From positions 19,422 to 83,421 of the forward strand of contig QKWP01001677.1 of NCBI GenBank assembly GCA_003550325.1: a DNA stretch of 64,000 nucleotides. The letters run 5' to 3'. This stretch comes from Gigaspora rosea. Its lineage: Eukaryota; Glomeromycota; Glomeromycetes; Diversisporales; Gigasporaceae. The translations under genes were made by a program, and so were the position numbers. Positions 1-12,396 of the stretch are shown piece after piece. Under the pieces are notes generated by a model that saw nothing but the letters and a program-made list of their open reading frames with translations, made no database searches and was not told the DNA's origin. Numbering within the stretch: position 1 is the first letter of the stretch; the number at the start of each line of letters is the position of its first letter.

Positions 1-337
1 AATATTTTGATATTAATATCAATTTACTAATTATGAGTAATAAGTATAGAGTATAATAGTATTGATATTGGTACAATTAGAAAAAATCGGTTAGAATCAT
101 TATTCGTTATTAAACGATATTCGTTATTAAACGATACTAATTGTGATTTTTTAAATCTGATATCTATCGATTATTACCGATTATTATCTTAATTGATAAT
201 CATCGTCAGGGGGGATTTAAATCGATTACTATCCAATAACCGATAAAAATCGATAGTAATCCCATACAAATTTTGGTGATGGCATATATAATCACTACCA
301 AAAACATGAGTCATTTATCAAGTGCAATTATTGTAAA

Positions 338-909
338 TAGAGTAGAGGGCACGGTAAAATTTTAGGGCATGCCCCAAGCTAAGGCATGCCCCTTTTATCG
401 TGCCACAGGGCATGCTCCTAGGTATATAAATCATTAATATGCACATGAGTACAATACTTAAATTTTTTTAGAATGGATCTTTTTACGTAATAAGACCAAA
501 TAAATAGTTTAAAAATAATTTTATTCTTTTTTGAATTTAAAAATTACAAATTTTTATTTAATATACAGTCAGACCGCATGCCCTTAGAACCATATTTTCA
601 TAATGTGCATTTAGAGAATAATAAGAAAAAGTACATTTATAAAGATTAAATATATATTTGGGCCAGCATTTAAGCATGTATTTAGAGAGTGTGTGCACTT
701 AGAAAGGATATACCTAGAAAGTTAGTAAGGTCTGACTGTATTTGGTCCATTCATTTTTAATACAATCATTTAATTCCTTAATTCTAAGTTTCTTATATTA
801 GCCAATCATATTCGTGATAATCCTTCACATGATCACATGATAGGGGCATGTCTTTTGGTCTAAAGGCATGCCTCCAAGGCATGCCCCGGGACCCATGCCA
901 ACTACTCTA
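338..909. mobile_element. hAT-type non-autonomous element (MITE)
   Basis: Both ends read TAGAGTAG inward, and the element is flanked by an exact 8-bp duplication ATTGTAAA (330-337 and 910-917), the hAT signature. Subterminal regions carry repeated GGCATGCCCC palindromes. There is no coding capacity, so it would need a transposase supplied in trans. Confidence 0.82.
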
Positions 910-934
910 ATTGTAAACCACCAAATAACTACAG

Positions 935-1158
935 TAGAGGTCTGACTTGGTCAAAAAATAAGTATTCAAATATTCATTTGTTCAATATTTTTTTATTCGA
1001 ATATTGTTCAAAAATTTTGAAAATATTTAATGAATATTCACTGAATATTCATTGAATATTAAATATATTTCAATTTTAAAAAATTATATAATATCTCACT
1101 TAAATTAGCCAATAAAATTGCAAATAAGTTATTAAAAAATAAAATAAAATTATGCAAT

Positions 1159-1190
<32 letters not shown>

Positions 1191-1330
1191 GAATATTCAA
1201 TGAATATATTAAGTGAAATTTTAAATATTCGAATATTCATTCAGTGAAAAATTATATATTAGAATATTCGAATATTCAGTGAATATTCAGTAAATATTCA
1301 GTGAATAGTATTCATCGAGTTAGACCTCTA
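935..1330. mobile_element. hAT-type MITE, AT-rich
   Basis: The TIR starts TAGAGGTCT on both sides and is flanked by a perfect 8-bp TSD AACTACAG (927-934, 1331-1338). The interior is a series of GAATATTCA palindromes plus a (TA)n run near 1160-1186. No ORF. It lies 25 bp from the preceding hAT element, with clearly separate TSDs. Confidence 0.82.
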
Positions 1331-1889
1331 AACTACAGAACTATATAATATTATGAGTATTTTATTTTAAATATAGTAGGTTGAGAATTAACATTAATAA
1401 TTTGGTATAGCATCCAATTTTAGATAAAATAAGTGATATTTGCAGTTCTTATTTTTTTAGTATATGCTTATCTATCAAAAAAAAAAGCTAATTTTATTTT
1501 AAAATAAAAAATAGGACCTTTAAACCACTTATATTTGAAATAAGTTATCAGTAATTCTGAATCTAATTGTTTGTTATATGGATTAATATTTAAGATAAGT
1601 ATTTTCTGTTTAAAATTTGTAGTTTTTTTTTACTAATCAACTTTTAGTAACATATTGTAGTATATAAGTTATCATTAGAGTTGTTACTGTTGCTGAGTCG
1701 CTGTTTGCTAGTATCTTTACTGGTATAATTAGTAGAGATTTTGCCTTTTGTTACTTGATTTGTGGAGTTTTGATTCTTTCGTTATCTTAGTATTATTTGT
1801 TGGAAGGTTTAAGCTTTTGCTATTAGAAATTTCAATCTTCTGTTATATTTAGAATTTTTGGTTTCATGATTTTGTTGCTTCTGGTATAG

Positions 1890-2680
1890 CATGGCAGTTG
1901 AACTAGACATAGCATAGTAATTAGGTTTGGGATATAGTGTCATAATTAGAACAAATATAATTTCAAAATATAGTTAGTACTGTATATGTCATTCTGGTTA
2001 TAATAACATCTGGATATAATGATATCATAGTAAAGTCTTTCTATACCGACATTTTTTTCAAAAATTTAATATAAAATATTGGTATAATTTACTATATTGA
2101 AATTTTGAATTTTTTATTAATGAACCAAAAATGTCGATATAACCAGAATAATATGTAGTTATATTTAAAACGATAGAATTAAATGTAGCACTATAAATAG
2201 ATAGATAGAATTAGAATTAGAAGCTGAACATGGCATGATGGTTAGATTCAGAATTAGAACTAAATGTAGTATAGAAGTTAGATTTGGGATATAAGAATTA
2301 GACATAGCACTATAGCACTACAATAGCTATATTTGGAATATTAAAACTAATAAATGTAATATGGTAGCTAGAGCTAAACTTAGCATGGAAGTTAGATTTG
2401 GGATACAGACTAAATGTAGTGCGATAGTTAGTAAGATATTAGAACTGGACATAGTATGATAATTAGATTCGTAATAATAAATTATACAAGGCATAATAGT
2501 TAAATTTGGGACAATAAAACTGAATATAATATAATATGAATATTAAAACTAGATGTACCATAATAGTTTATTCAAGATATTATATCAGGACGTAGTATAA
2601 TATGTAGTTAGATTTTGGATATGACACAAATGTTAGATTTGGAATTCATAATATAATAGTAAATTTTTGTATATACATAG
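1890..2680. repeat. Degenerate minisatellite, with a small TIR element inside
   Basis: Imperfect tandem copies of a unit resembling TTAGATTTGGGATAT plus AACTAAATGTAGTATAG, strongly diverged. Between about 1988 and 2148 sits a separate inverted-repeat element with TTCTGGTTATA near both ends and CGACATTTTT inside. That is Tc1/mariner-like in style, but its TSD is not clear. No coding signal. Confidence 0.5.
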
Positions 2681-2946
2681 CATAATAGTAACTATATATT
2701 TATTTGTATTTTTTTTTAGCAAAAATAAAATAGTGACTCGTCGCTATGCAACCCTATAATCGACCAATCATTTTAGAATTGGCGATCATATAATAATTTT
2801 TTTTCACTGATTTAGATCACATTTTTTTTATTTTCTTTCTTTGATTTTTTATTTTTTATTTTTTCTTTTGCTCTTTGATTTTATTTTGTTTTATTTTCTT
2901 CGTACTTTTGTTCCTGGAGTTATACAAGATAAATTTTTTTTTTTAA

Positions 2947-3451
2947 GGGTAGAGTACACTATTTGCAAATTATATATAAAACAAATGGTAAAATTTTTTT
3001 CTTTTTAAAATTAAAAAATATTATATTAAGTAAACTACTTTAATTTCTAAAAAAAAATTGTAGAATAGGTTTTTCTGATTCTAACAGTAATAAAATTCTT
3101 AAAATTGGTTAAATTCTCACAGAGAAACACATGTTTAAAAATCAGGTATTACAAATTGGTTACAAAAATCATATGATATAAACCAATCAGGATCATCGAT
3201 TTTGTGTCACCAGAGAATTTGGTGTCATCACAGAGAACTTTATGATATATAAATATAGGTTTTTTTAAATAGTACAAGCGTTTAAAGTTTCACTACTATA
3301 AAAGGAAAGATTTGATTTAAGCGCCACCAATTTTTGATTAAAATTGATTGCAATTTAAAAAATTTTTATATGTGGTGTTTTTGTAATACCTATGTAAATT
3401 TTTTTTCGTACATCAATTTTATATGAAAATGATCAACATTGGACTCTACCC
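2947..3451. mobile_element. TIR element with TTAA target duplication
   Basis: The ends read GGGTAGAGT inward, and TTAA occurs immediately outside both ends (2943-2946, 3452-3455). A TTAA duplication is typical of piggyBac-like elements; TTA with a longer TIR is the alternative. The interior is AT-rich without an ORF. It is nested in the TAGCGACC-family element. Confidence 0.55.
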
Positions 3452-3722
3452 TTAAGCTTTAAATAATTTATATAATATTAACTCCTTTTTTTTTGTAAGC
3501 TTAGCTTCACTAAGATGCCGGGAAGAGTAGAGATAGGTATAGTTTTGCGGTAATAGAATAAGATAAGTACTTTTTTTTTTTTTACTTTGCTTTTTTTTTA
3601 TATTTTCGGCTTGAACTACCTTACTATTAGGATGAATGCTTCCTAAACCCATAATGCCACCACTAATTTTAAAGTCTAGAATAGCTTTGCCTTGAAAATA
3701 GCCTTTGCTAGTTTTTAGTCTT

Positions 3723-3858
3723 CCGTAAACTGCTATATAAATAGCCCCTCTACATATCAGACACTTCTCTCATTTTTACTAATTATTTTCTTTTTTTTAC
3801 AATTAATTTTTTTTGGTGAAATGTACCAGACCTGAGCTGTTTATATGGCAGTTTATGG
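3723..3858. mobile_element. 136-bp CCGTAAACTG MITE, copy 1
   Basis: A short Tc1/mariner-style element whose TIR is close to CCGTAAACTGCCGTATAAAC. A second copy of almost the same length lies at 40500-40635. The target TA is kept on the right side only; the left side reads TT. Both copies sit inside TAGCGACC-family elements. Confidence 0.65.
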
Positions 3859-5248
3859 TAATCTTTTTTTTTGTTAGATAGGTTATTTCGGGTTGTTGTT
3901 TTTCATTTTAGTTCTGTAATTTTAGAGTTTTCGCTAATATAATTTCATCGTTGTTAGAGGCTTTACGCTAGAACATTTTGTCACAGCTTTTTTTGACTTT
4001 GTTTTTTATTTAAAATTTTTTCTTTGTTGTTCTGGTGATTTCGTCGCTTCGGTGTCATCGCTTTTGTAGCCTTTAAATTGTCGTCATTTTGGTATCGTTG
4101 CTTTTGGAGCTTTCAGACTGTTGTCGTTTCTGGAAAGTTGCACTAGTGTGATTTCATTGCTTTTGGACTTCTTGGCATATAAGTACTTTTTTTTTTTACT
4201 GTTTGCTTTTTTTTTATTTTTTCAGCTTGAACTAATTTTTTTCTTCATTGGATAGATCAATTCGGATCATAGCTTTTACAAGTATGGTTTTGTTTGCTGG
4301 CGTGATTTTATTGCTTCGGTGCTATTATTTTGGAGCTTCTGCTAATATAATTTTATCATTGTTGGAGGCTTTATGCTAGTATGACTCTGGTATGATTTCA
4401 TTGTAGCTTTTTTGACCTTTTTTTTATTTAAAATTTTTTTCTTCAATGTTAGTGATTTCATTGCTTTTGGTAATTTTGTCACTTTGGTATCATCGCTTTT
4501 GGAGCTTCCAAATTGTTGTTTTTTATTACTTTAATGTTGTCGTTTCTGGAAGCTTTCACTGGTTATAATTTTGTCATTTTTGGACTTTCTGACGTGATTT
4601 GTTGTTGTTTTTGGAAGCTTCCACTGGTGTGATTTTGATACTTCGGTGTCGACATTTTTGGAAGTTTTCGCTGGTTGTTTTGGTGTTGAGTATTGAAGTT
4701 TTCGTTAGTATGAAGGTTAGTTTGTCATTAGAGTTTCAGTTATTAGTGGTTGATATTAGCAATTAGTTTTTTTTTCAATAAAAAAATTTTTGAGTATATG
4801 GATTTATAAAGTTTTCTGTTGAGTTAATTTTATTAAGTAATAAAATCGACCAATAAAACTCGATCACGTAAATCACGTGCTTGAATGAGTATGTGATACA
4901 TTTGATCGATTTTGATTGGTCGATCACGGGGTCGCTATAAAATAACATCCATATTTTAATTATTATACATTCTTTACAGTATTATTTTTACATTATTACA
5001 TATTATTTTAACTACTTTCACACTTCTTTGTATCTAATTCTATTACTATATACAAAAAACTAGCCCTGTACACATATTTTTGCTTACCATATAGTTAGCT
5101 ATTATCTTTGCTTCTTTGTTTCTATCATCTTTGCTTTGGCTATTTTTTTTGGTTTGGCTTTATCTTCGTTTTGCTTTCTTTTTCTAAATACTTTCTAAAA
5201 ATAGTAAAGAAGTGAAAAAAAACCCCTATTTCTCAGAAGAGTCAGTAT

Positions 5249-7110
5249 TAGGGCTGTTAATTGGTCCGGTCCGGTCCGACGGTCCTTCGGTCCATCCAGG
5301 GACCAGGCCGGTCCAGTCCTTTTTAGGACGGACCGAAAGGACTGTCGGTCCTAATAGTAAATATCAAATAAACTAAATATTATCTTGATAATACGCATTT
5401 TGAAAAAAATGTTGTTTTTGTTAAAATTCAATTACAAACCTCTCAGTTTTTTTAAACAAGACTAAACCACGTTTAATGTATAATGAGAATGGGCTGTTGT
5501 TAATGTTAATAAATAGAGAAATTTATTAATGTTAGCAATGGCGTGATCAGTTGATTTACAATTTGCACTGTATTTGTGCGAAATACGCCTATGGGCATTA
5601 TTTTGGAACACAAGTTTAAAACAAGCTAATGACTAATTTAGCCAAGAATTTTTAATGATAAAAATTATAATTTGCATTCAACTAAAATTAACTATTAGCT
5701 TGCCTCAAACTCGTGATCCAAACAACGCCTATATGCAAATATAGTATATTGTTCAAATCTGAAATAAGTATAATCTGCTCAATCCGATATAAATAATGAA
5801 TATACCATTATTGTCAAATTATAGATTATCAGTTTTTTTTAATATCGGTACACATTGATAAGAATTTATGTATAATATGGATCATCTGGATTTAAAGATT
5901 ACAACGCCAAAATATTGCATACTAAATTTGGCTAATTTATTTTGAAAATCAAATTTGCATTTAGCGTATTACTGATAATTAATTATTGTTGAAACTTAAT
6001 GAAAAAAATTATTGTTGTATTGTGATGTTAAGATAGTAATACTAGTAAATTTAAAAAATTTCATCTTACTGAATGGCATAATTCTAATAGCATTCAAACT
6101 ACGATTCATGACAGTGTTGAATGACAATTCGAATAGCATTAGAGTAATACTCATTCAACAATATGAAATTTTTAATTTTATCAGTATAGATAAATGCCAC
6201 AAACAGGAATTTTGGTAGCTATAAATAATAATATAATAACGCCAAATGAAATCTTTGAAGTTTTGTATCTTTAACTATTTTAGTCTTACAGGTTTAATCA
6301 AATAAGCATCGAGAAATAATTATATTAAATAAAAGTTTTACTCCCTTGCAGCAAAGCCATGGCAAACGAAAAGTTAAATTATACATCTTCAGCTAGAAAC
6401 CTGTTACTATATAAAAAAATCAATACTATAACATTTTACTGATTCAATTTTTTTTTATTTTAACTTAGAAATAGCCTGATACTAGTAGTATACTTTATTT
6501 TTTATATTTTTTTTTATTAAATATATTAAGTTTATAAATTTTTAAGTATTTGACAGACATGTTAATGCTAACAATTTTTATTAATAATATTTTTTTTCTA
6601 TGCAAGTAACATCTAATCGTTTTGTTGACTTACTTTAATTTTTTCATATATTAAAACATTCTTGTCTTGAATCAGTACAAGATTGAACATTTGGCATGCC
6701 CAATTATGATTATATTATTCAATCAAATTATCGAATATTAAGTGGTTAAAAGTGACAAATATCTTTTTAACTGATTTTAACTATAATGTTCATATTTACG
6801 AAATTAATTAAATGAGTTATTTTGCTATATTAATATACTATATTATTTTCTAATCCATAATTTATGTATTACTAAAATTACCAAACGTATTAATATCATA
6901 TAAGCAAATATTATTAATTTGAAAAGCTTATTGTAATTCTTTATACTAAATTTCACTGTTATAGCAAAAAAGTATTATATTGATTATCGGTCAGTCCAGT
7001 CTAGCTCTATTCGGTCCTATTCGGTCCTGGACTGCAGTCCGGTCTGGTTTTTTAAAAGACCGGGCAGTCTTTTAACCAGGACAGACCGGACGAACCGATT
7101 ATCAGCCCTA
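5249..7110. mobile_element. hAT-type non-autonomous element, 1.86 kb
   Basis: It begins TAGGGCTG and ends CAGCCCTA, with an exact 8-bp TSD GTCAGTAT (5241-5248, 7111-7118). The subterminal 120 bp on each side are unusually GC-rich and full of GGTCCGGTCC / GGACCGA repeats, likely transposase-binding clusters (inference from the hAT family). The 1.6-kb interior is AT-rich and has no credible ORF. Confidence 0.85.
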
Positions 7111-7129
7111 GTCAGTATTTTTGTAAATT

Positions 7130-7815
7130 GCCAAAGAAATTTTGTAAAGTGCTAGTAAAGTCGCAAAGTTTTGAAAAAGTCAGGAATAAATAAAATAAAA
7201 TAAAATTAAAAAAATAAGTAAAAAAAAACAACTGAAAAAACAAAAAATATAAGCAAACTAATAAAAAAAAATAAACAAAGCCCAAATCTTCATTTTCTGA
7301 TATAAGAGTTTGCTTCTTGCAAATTCAGAAATTGTGAAAGCTAGATTAATGTTCTTGCAAAATGCCAAAAAAGTCGCAAACTGCCGAAAAAGTCTGGGTT
7401 GGTTTTCTTGCAAAGTGCTAGGAAGTAAAGGTTCTGTCTTGCAAAGTGTCAAAATAAAATAAATTAATAAAAAATAAAACAAAAAAAAACAAAACCAAAA
7501 AACATGAACTGAAAAAATAAATAAAGCGAAACCTTGCAAAAACTTGTAAAAACTTGTGCCCATTTCTTTAAAGAAGCGTTCCTAGAAATTTAGAAATTGC
7601 TAGGGAAATTAGTTGTATATTCTTGCAAAGTTTGAGAAATCTGAGTTGGCTTCTGCTAAGTGCCGAAAAGTTGTTGGTTTTCTTGCAAAGAGCTGTGTTT
7701 TTGTAAAATACAAAAAAATTAAAATAAATAAATAAAAAAAAAAACAAAATGAAAGCAAAAAAAAGCGAAAACAAAAAAAAACAAAAATAAAAAAAAACAA
7801 ATTGAAATAAAAAAA
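7130..7815. repeat. Degenerate tandem repeat (CTTGCAAAGTGCC type)
   Basis: Diverged repeats built on CTTGCAAAGTGC..GAAAAAGTC separated by A-rich spacers. Three overlapping minus-strand ORFs here are hydrophobic, Phe-rich products of the poly-A spacers and are not genes. Confidence 0.5.
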
Positions 7816-8233
7816 CAATATGAATAGAAGATCTAATTTATAAACAAAAGATCTAATCTGATCTTGTAATACAGATTAATCTCAATATATAGAGTGATTT
7901 CAATAGAAACAGCCCATTTTTACAATTTTTTGAAAAATGAGTTTTTATTAGATTCATATAAATTTTGGCATGATTGACATTTTTCAATTATAAATGAAAG
8001 TCAGTTTGCATAATAAAAAATCAAGATAATGTAAAAGAAAAATTACACGAGGCTGCGTAGAGCCAACATATCACAAGATTACTCGATAGTCACCTGTTTA
8101 CCTTTAACCAATAAAAATCGTGAAATTTGATTAATCTCGGATCAGTCCAAAAATCAAAACAAATGATTAAACTCAATTATCTCAAAATAAAATATATGTA
8201 AAAATAGGTTGTTTCTATTGAAATTACCCTATA

Positions 8234-8437
8234 TAGTCGCCTCTCTCTAATCCAAACCTCTCTAAACCGAATACTATCAAACTCTCTCTAAACTGAACAA
8301 AGTTTCCTAGAACATTTGTAAATTTTATTATAAAGTTCGAATAAACCATACATAACTTTTTGAAAACTGAACTTTTTTAAATTTTTACATAGTAAAAAAA
8401 AGCAGTCTCAGTAGTTCAGATTAGAGAAAGTCGACTA
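8234..8437. mobile_element. pogo/Tigger-like MITE
   Basis: The TIRs read TAGTCGcCTCTCTCTAATCC on the left and the near-inverse on the right (TAGTCGACTTTCTCTAATC), flanked by TA on both sides. The AGTCGACTCTC...TAATC pattern resembles known pogo/Tigger termini. 204 bp, no coding capacity. Confidence 0.65.
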
Positions 8438-8705
8438 TATTCAAAGTATTTCAAAAATATAGTTCAATGTGTTCTTGGTATAACCCAGGTTACATATCTA
8501 CTGATCCAGCCAGTCTGCTCAAAAAATATTTCGAATTTACTTTCAAAAACATTTTTGAAATATTTTGAAACCTGAAATATTTTGAAATACATTGCGAAAT
8601 GTTTCGAAATATATTGCATATGCGAAATTTTTTGAAAGATTTTGCAGTTTGCAAGTTCTTTCGAAAAATTGCGCTACTATAAATTTGCTGATGTAGTTAA
8701 TTGCA

Positions 8706-8912
8706 TACTATAGGACCCTGAAGAATTCTGATACAACTCGGATTTGAGTTTGTATAATTTTAGCAGTATTTTAGCCAAATAGATGTATAAAATAGAGCAA
8801 AATTTGAAAATTTACTATATAAAAAATGCAATGTTTGATAAAATTCTATGCAAAATTTTCCTTTTTAGAATCATTTAAGTTGTATCAGAGTTCTTCGGGA
8901 TCTCATACTATG
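8706..8912. mobile_element. Small TIR element, unclassified
   Basis: About 35-bp imperfect TIRs containing GAAGAATTCTGATACAACT on the left and the inverse on the right (GTTGTATCAGAGTTCTTCGG). The outer ends read CATACTA / TAGTATG, so the TSD could be TA, but the boundary is ambiguous by several bases. No ORF. Confidence 0.5.
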
Positions 8913-9192
8913 CTTGTGAAAGGGTTGGGTACTAAGAACGAGACAACCATTTTGAAGCTATCTCATAAAATTACAACAATTTAACCAATTCAGTTACCAT
9001 TTCCCACTTATTAGACAATAGTTCTTTTTCCTCGTAACTTCGTAATGCTATATTTTTATTGAACTCAACCAAAAGCGATTTATATTTATACATCACTAGT
9101 TTAAGTGTAGCCAATTGTTTTAACAAATAGAACGTCAAGTTCTACCTGGGTGAAATATTACAAACTACAAAAAGAAGCCTATTCCATTCCTC

Positions 9193-9484
9193 CAGTATTG
9201 GCAAATTATGGATACGGACAATATGGACTATTGGACATGAACATTTATAGACTATGTCTATATTGTCCATATTTTTTTATTGGACATAAGACACTTAGTC
9301 CAAATAAAATGCATAGGCTACAGCTCTAAAATATTCTGAATATAATTGGGTGAAAATTCGGAATATTCCGAAAATTTTAGCAAAGGAAATATATGGACAT
9401 GGACACTATTTGAATTAGTCCATGTCCACATTTGTTCATGTCCAAATAAAATTTTTATTGGACATAGTTCAAATGCCAATACTG
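9193..9484. mobile_element. hAT-type MITE (CAGTATTGGCA ends)
   Basis: The termini CAGTATTGGCA / TGCCAATACTG are flanked by 8-bp copies CATTCCTC (9185-9192) and CATTTCTC (9485-9492), differing at one base. The interior carries repeated GGACAT / ATGTCC motifs. No coding potential. Confidence 0.75.
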
Positions 9485-9622
9485 CATTTCTCTATTTTTA
9501 TTTAAGCATCTAAAAGGAACTGTTTCTGCTTTGAACTACCACTAAAATAGAATACAACATCTTTGCATTTTTGATTAAATTCAAAATTTCAATACATTTT
9601 TTTAATGTATTATGTATAGCAA

Positions 9623-10155
9623 GGTGGAAACCATAAATAATATTATACAAGAGGGGGTTGGACAAACAATAACATTTTTTTCAATAAGTAGAGGGGGGTC
9701 AAAAAAATATAATGTAATTTTTTTAAAAAAAATTGGCTAAAAATTGAACCAGTGGTCCAAATTTAATGATTTTGGTACCATTTGATTCGTCTCGGTGAGA
9801 GGAGTCGAATAGTACCAATTTCATTTCATTTGGATCACTGGATCAAATTTATTGGCCAAATACTATTGGTTATTATGTTTTCTTATAAAATTACTAAAAA
9901 ATCAATAGTTTTTTTGCGAATAACTATTGATCCAGTAATCCAAATGAAATGATTTTGGTATCATTGGATTCATCTTACTGAGATGAATCAAATGGTACCT
10001 AAATCATTTAAATTGGATTACTGTGGCACAATATATTTAAGTTTTTGTAAAATTTTATATATAAACATACGGATTTTGAAAAATTTTTTTATATAGTAGA
10101 GGGGGGGTCCAGTGCTACTACGAGGGGGTACATAACGTTATTTATGGATGCCCCC
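9623..10155. mobile_element. TWA-target MITE, family A copy 1 (533 bp)
   Basis: The right end ATAACGTTATTTATGGATGC then CCCCC is followed by TAA. The left end is a decayed inverse (CCATAAATAATATTAT) preceded by CAA. It is homologous along its length to the 531-bp copy at 62134-62664, whose TTA duplication is exact. Inside are two mirror-image modules with GTACCAT...GATTCGTCTC cores. The 3-bp TWA target fits PIF/Harbinger-type non-autonomous elements; no transposase is present. Confidence 0.72.
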
Positions 10156-10264
10156 TAACTGTGGAGTATAACCCACTCTATACCAGTGTAGTCTAGACTT
10201 GACACCATCTCAGATTACTAAGATATTATTAATAGGAGTAATTCAAAATAGATTATATACCAGA

Positions 10265-10551
10265 AGGACCCCAGACATCTCTCATATAGGTCATAACTGG
10301 ATTTTGGCCAATTTTGATCTAATTTGCTGAAAACGACAAAATCTATTTATTTAAATAACTTTTGATTCAGTGATCAGAATTGAATGAACTTTTTTTTTTA
10401 AATGTGCCTCACTGAGAGCTTCATTTTAAAAAAATGTTCATTCAAATTGGACCACTGGATGCCAAGATAATTGCCAAAAACTGATTTTTTGCTTTTCAAA
10501 TTTTGCTGAAATGCATAACGTATGACCTTTGTACTACATGTCCGGGGTCCT
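10265..10551. mobile_element. AGGACCCC-family TIR element, short copy
   Basis: Ends AGGACCCCaGACATCTCTC on the left and the inverse of AGGACCCCGGACATGTAG on the right, with 8-bp flanks ATACCAGA (10257-10264) and ACACCAGA (10552-10559), one mismatch. The TIR family matches 43291-43934. The interior is one palindrome with the GATTCAGTGATCA...CTCACTGAGAG half-modules. Confidence 0.62.
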
Positions 10552-10560
10552 ACACCAGAG

Positions 10561-12267
10561 CAGTGTTGTCCACTGGAACGTTCCCAGTGAAAATTACTAA
10601 AACTGGATAATCACTAAAACTAACTAGAACAAATATGACATATTTTGGCTTTTAGTGATAAATTGCCACAGGACCCTTTGAGTAGTGATTTTTATCACTG
10701 GAAGGAAGTTCTAGTGACTTCCAGTGGCTTCCAGTGATTTTTGACCTCTTTACAAAAATGTATCTTGTATAAGGTAAACTTAGCATATATACACATACCT
10801 CGTGCAAGGTTACTTTGTGCAACTTTATGTGAGCCATCCTTATAAAAAAAATATTCAGAAAAACATGGAAGCTGAACATGGAAACATACGTAAAAAATAT
10901 ATAAAAAATACGTAAAATGTACACTATCCATGTTTTTGGACAGGTATTTGCTGTGTTTTCTAAAACACAGAATGTACTTTTTTGTGTTTCAAAATACGGT
11001 GTATTTTCCTGTCCAAAAACACAGAAGTACATTTTTACGTATTTTTTACATATTTTTACATATGTTTCCATGTTCAGCTTCCATGTTTTTCTGAAAATTT
11101 TTTTCATAGGGCATGTAATAAATTTTAATCTAATTATTAACAAAAAAATTTTTTTACCTTGTGTGAGATTGATGTCATCTTGTGTGAGGTGTATGAAATC
11201 ATGGTTTAAGAATTTCATCACCATGTGTTGATGTTCATACATCTCTATTTAATACTGTATTTGCCTAAATTTGAAAGCCGGATATTAGAGTTTAATATAA
11301 ACTTTTTTTTTATTTATATATATGATAACTAATGAGATTGGAAATTACATTTACAAGATTTCTTTTTAAATAGCATTACAAAAATTTGGTCACAATTATA
11401 TCATTTGACTAGAATATATGACTCGAAGAGACAATCTATATCATAGCATCCATAAGATTTATCTTCTTATCAACACAATAATTGGCATTTCATTTTTACT
11501 CTCTATATCCAACAATAACTAATAGAGTGATGCGAATTATTAATTATGTCAACTTTTGCTGAGCCATTAAGGGTGATAAATTATGTGAATGCCATGTCAG
11601 CAAATTGTCTCTGAATGAATATAGTTTCAATATTATGAATATTATATACAATTCATAGAATTTTATTTATTCAAAATTGCAATTGTATAAAATCTAATTT
11701 AAATAAAGCATGTACAAGATTGAAAAATAGTTATAATTAGTGATGCCACCGAAATTGATTTTTAAAAAAGGCCTATTTCGTCTTCATTAGAGAAAATTAA
11801 AATTTTTTATAAGGAAGAGCAAATAAAATTTATATAGATATATTCCTTATAATTTCGTCTATTCAAAAAAAGTATCAAATAATTTCGTCTTTCAAGTAAA
11901 GTAGATCAAAAACAATTTCATCTTCAAATTTTAATTTCGGATTTTCAAACCCGAAATGCTTTCGTCCTCATGTATAGTTATAATTAACAAAAATTCATGA
12001 ATCACAGATTAAAAATTCTAATACTCTGTTTGTTTGATGTCCAAATCTAAAGTATGTATCTTTGAATTGGAATTTGTATAATCCTTTAGACAAATTCTCA
12101 AATAAATTGGCAATTAGGTCACTTTAATATTATGTGAATATATTGGGTATTTTTATTGGTCAATATTATTTAGGTTCCAGTGAAAAAATTCTTCCAGTGA
12201 AAAACCTCTGGAAGGCTGGAAAAAATTGGGCTTCCAATAGAATTCCAGAGTTCCAGTGGCAACACTG
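10561..12267. mobile_element. hAT-type element (CAGTGTTG ends) with nested insertion
   Basis: The left end CAGTGTTGTCCACTGGAAC and right end GTTCCAGTGGCAACACTG are inverted repeats. The flanking 8-mers CACCAGAG (10553-10560) and CTCCTGAG (12268-12275) match at 6 of 8 positions, so the TSD is probable rather than exact. Inside is a hairpin (about 10855-11100) that produces long opposite-strand ORFs of no significance, and a 234-bp repeat (11740-11973) inserted later. Confidence 0.65.
11740..11973. repeat. 234-bp TTTCGTC repeat with 13-bp TSD, copy 1
   Basis: Flanked by a perfect 13-bp duplication ATAGTTATAATTA (11727-11739, 11974-11986). It starts GTGATGCCACC and contains TTTCGTC or close variants five times. 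No clear TIR and no poly-A tail. A homologous copy is at 47971-48205. It is nested in the hAT element around it. Confidence 0.7.
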
Positions 12268-12396
12268 CTCCTGAGTATTATTATATATATATTTTTTACC
12301 ATATTTCTCCAAAATAAGGTAGCATATTTTCGAAAAAATACAGTACTATAAACTCCGAAGCATTATATAGTGCTTAACACATAGTACTTCAGGTTA

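Larger units (their letters stand above)
2727..4950. mobile_element. TAGCGACC-family inverted-repeat element, copy 1
   Basis: The left end (TAGTGACTCGTCGCTATGC then ATCGACCAATCA) is the inverted counterpart of the right end (GATTGGTCGATCACGGGG then TCGCTAT). The interior is low-complexity, G/T-rich DNA (about 3960-4720) with recurring GCTTTTGGAGCTT-like phrases and no ORF. Two smaller elements are nested inside (2947-3451 and 3723-3858). A related inverted copy lies at about 39962-41375 and another end is at 63615. The exact boundary and TSD are uncertain because both flanks are A/T runs. Confidence 0.5.

Noticed and set aside
7258..7818. Three overlapping minus-strand ORFs with hydrophobic Phe-rich products
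   Set aside because: They translate poly-A/T spacers of a degenerate tandem repeat; no start context, motif or splicing supports a membrane protein.
10652..11242. 196-aa minus-strand ORF and a 104-aa plus-strand ORF
   Set aside because: Both lie across a hairpin in a non-autonomous hAT element, and their matching segments on opposite strands are the arms of that palindrome.
11940..11986. Hammerhead ribozyme on the minus strand (GAGGACGAAA)
   Set aside because: No CUGANGA partner upstream, and the GAG is not kept in the second copy of the repeat.
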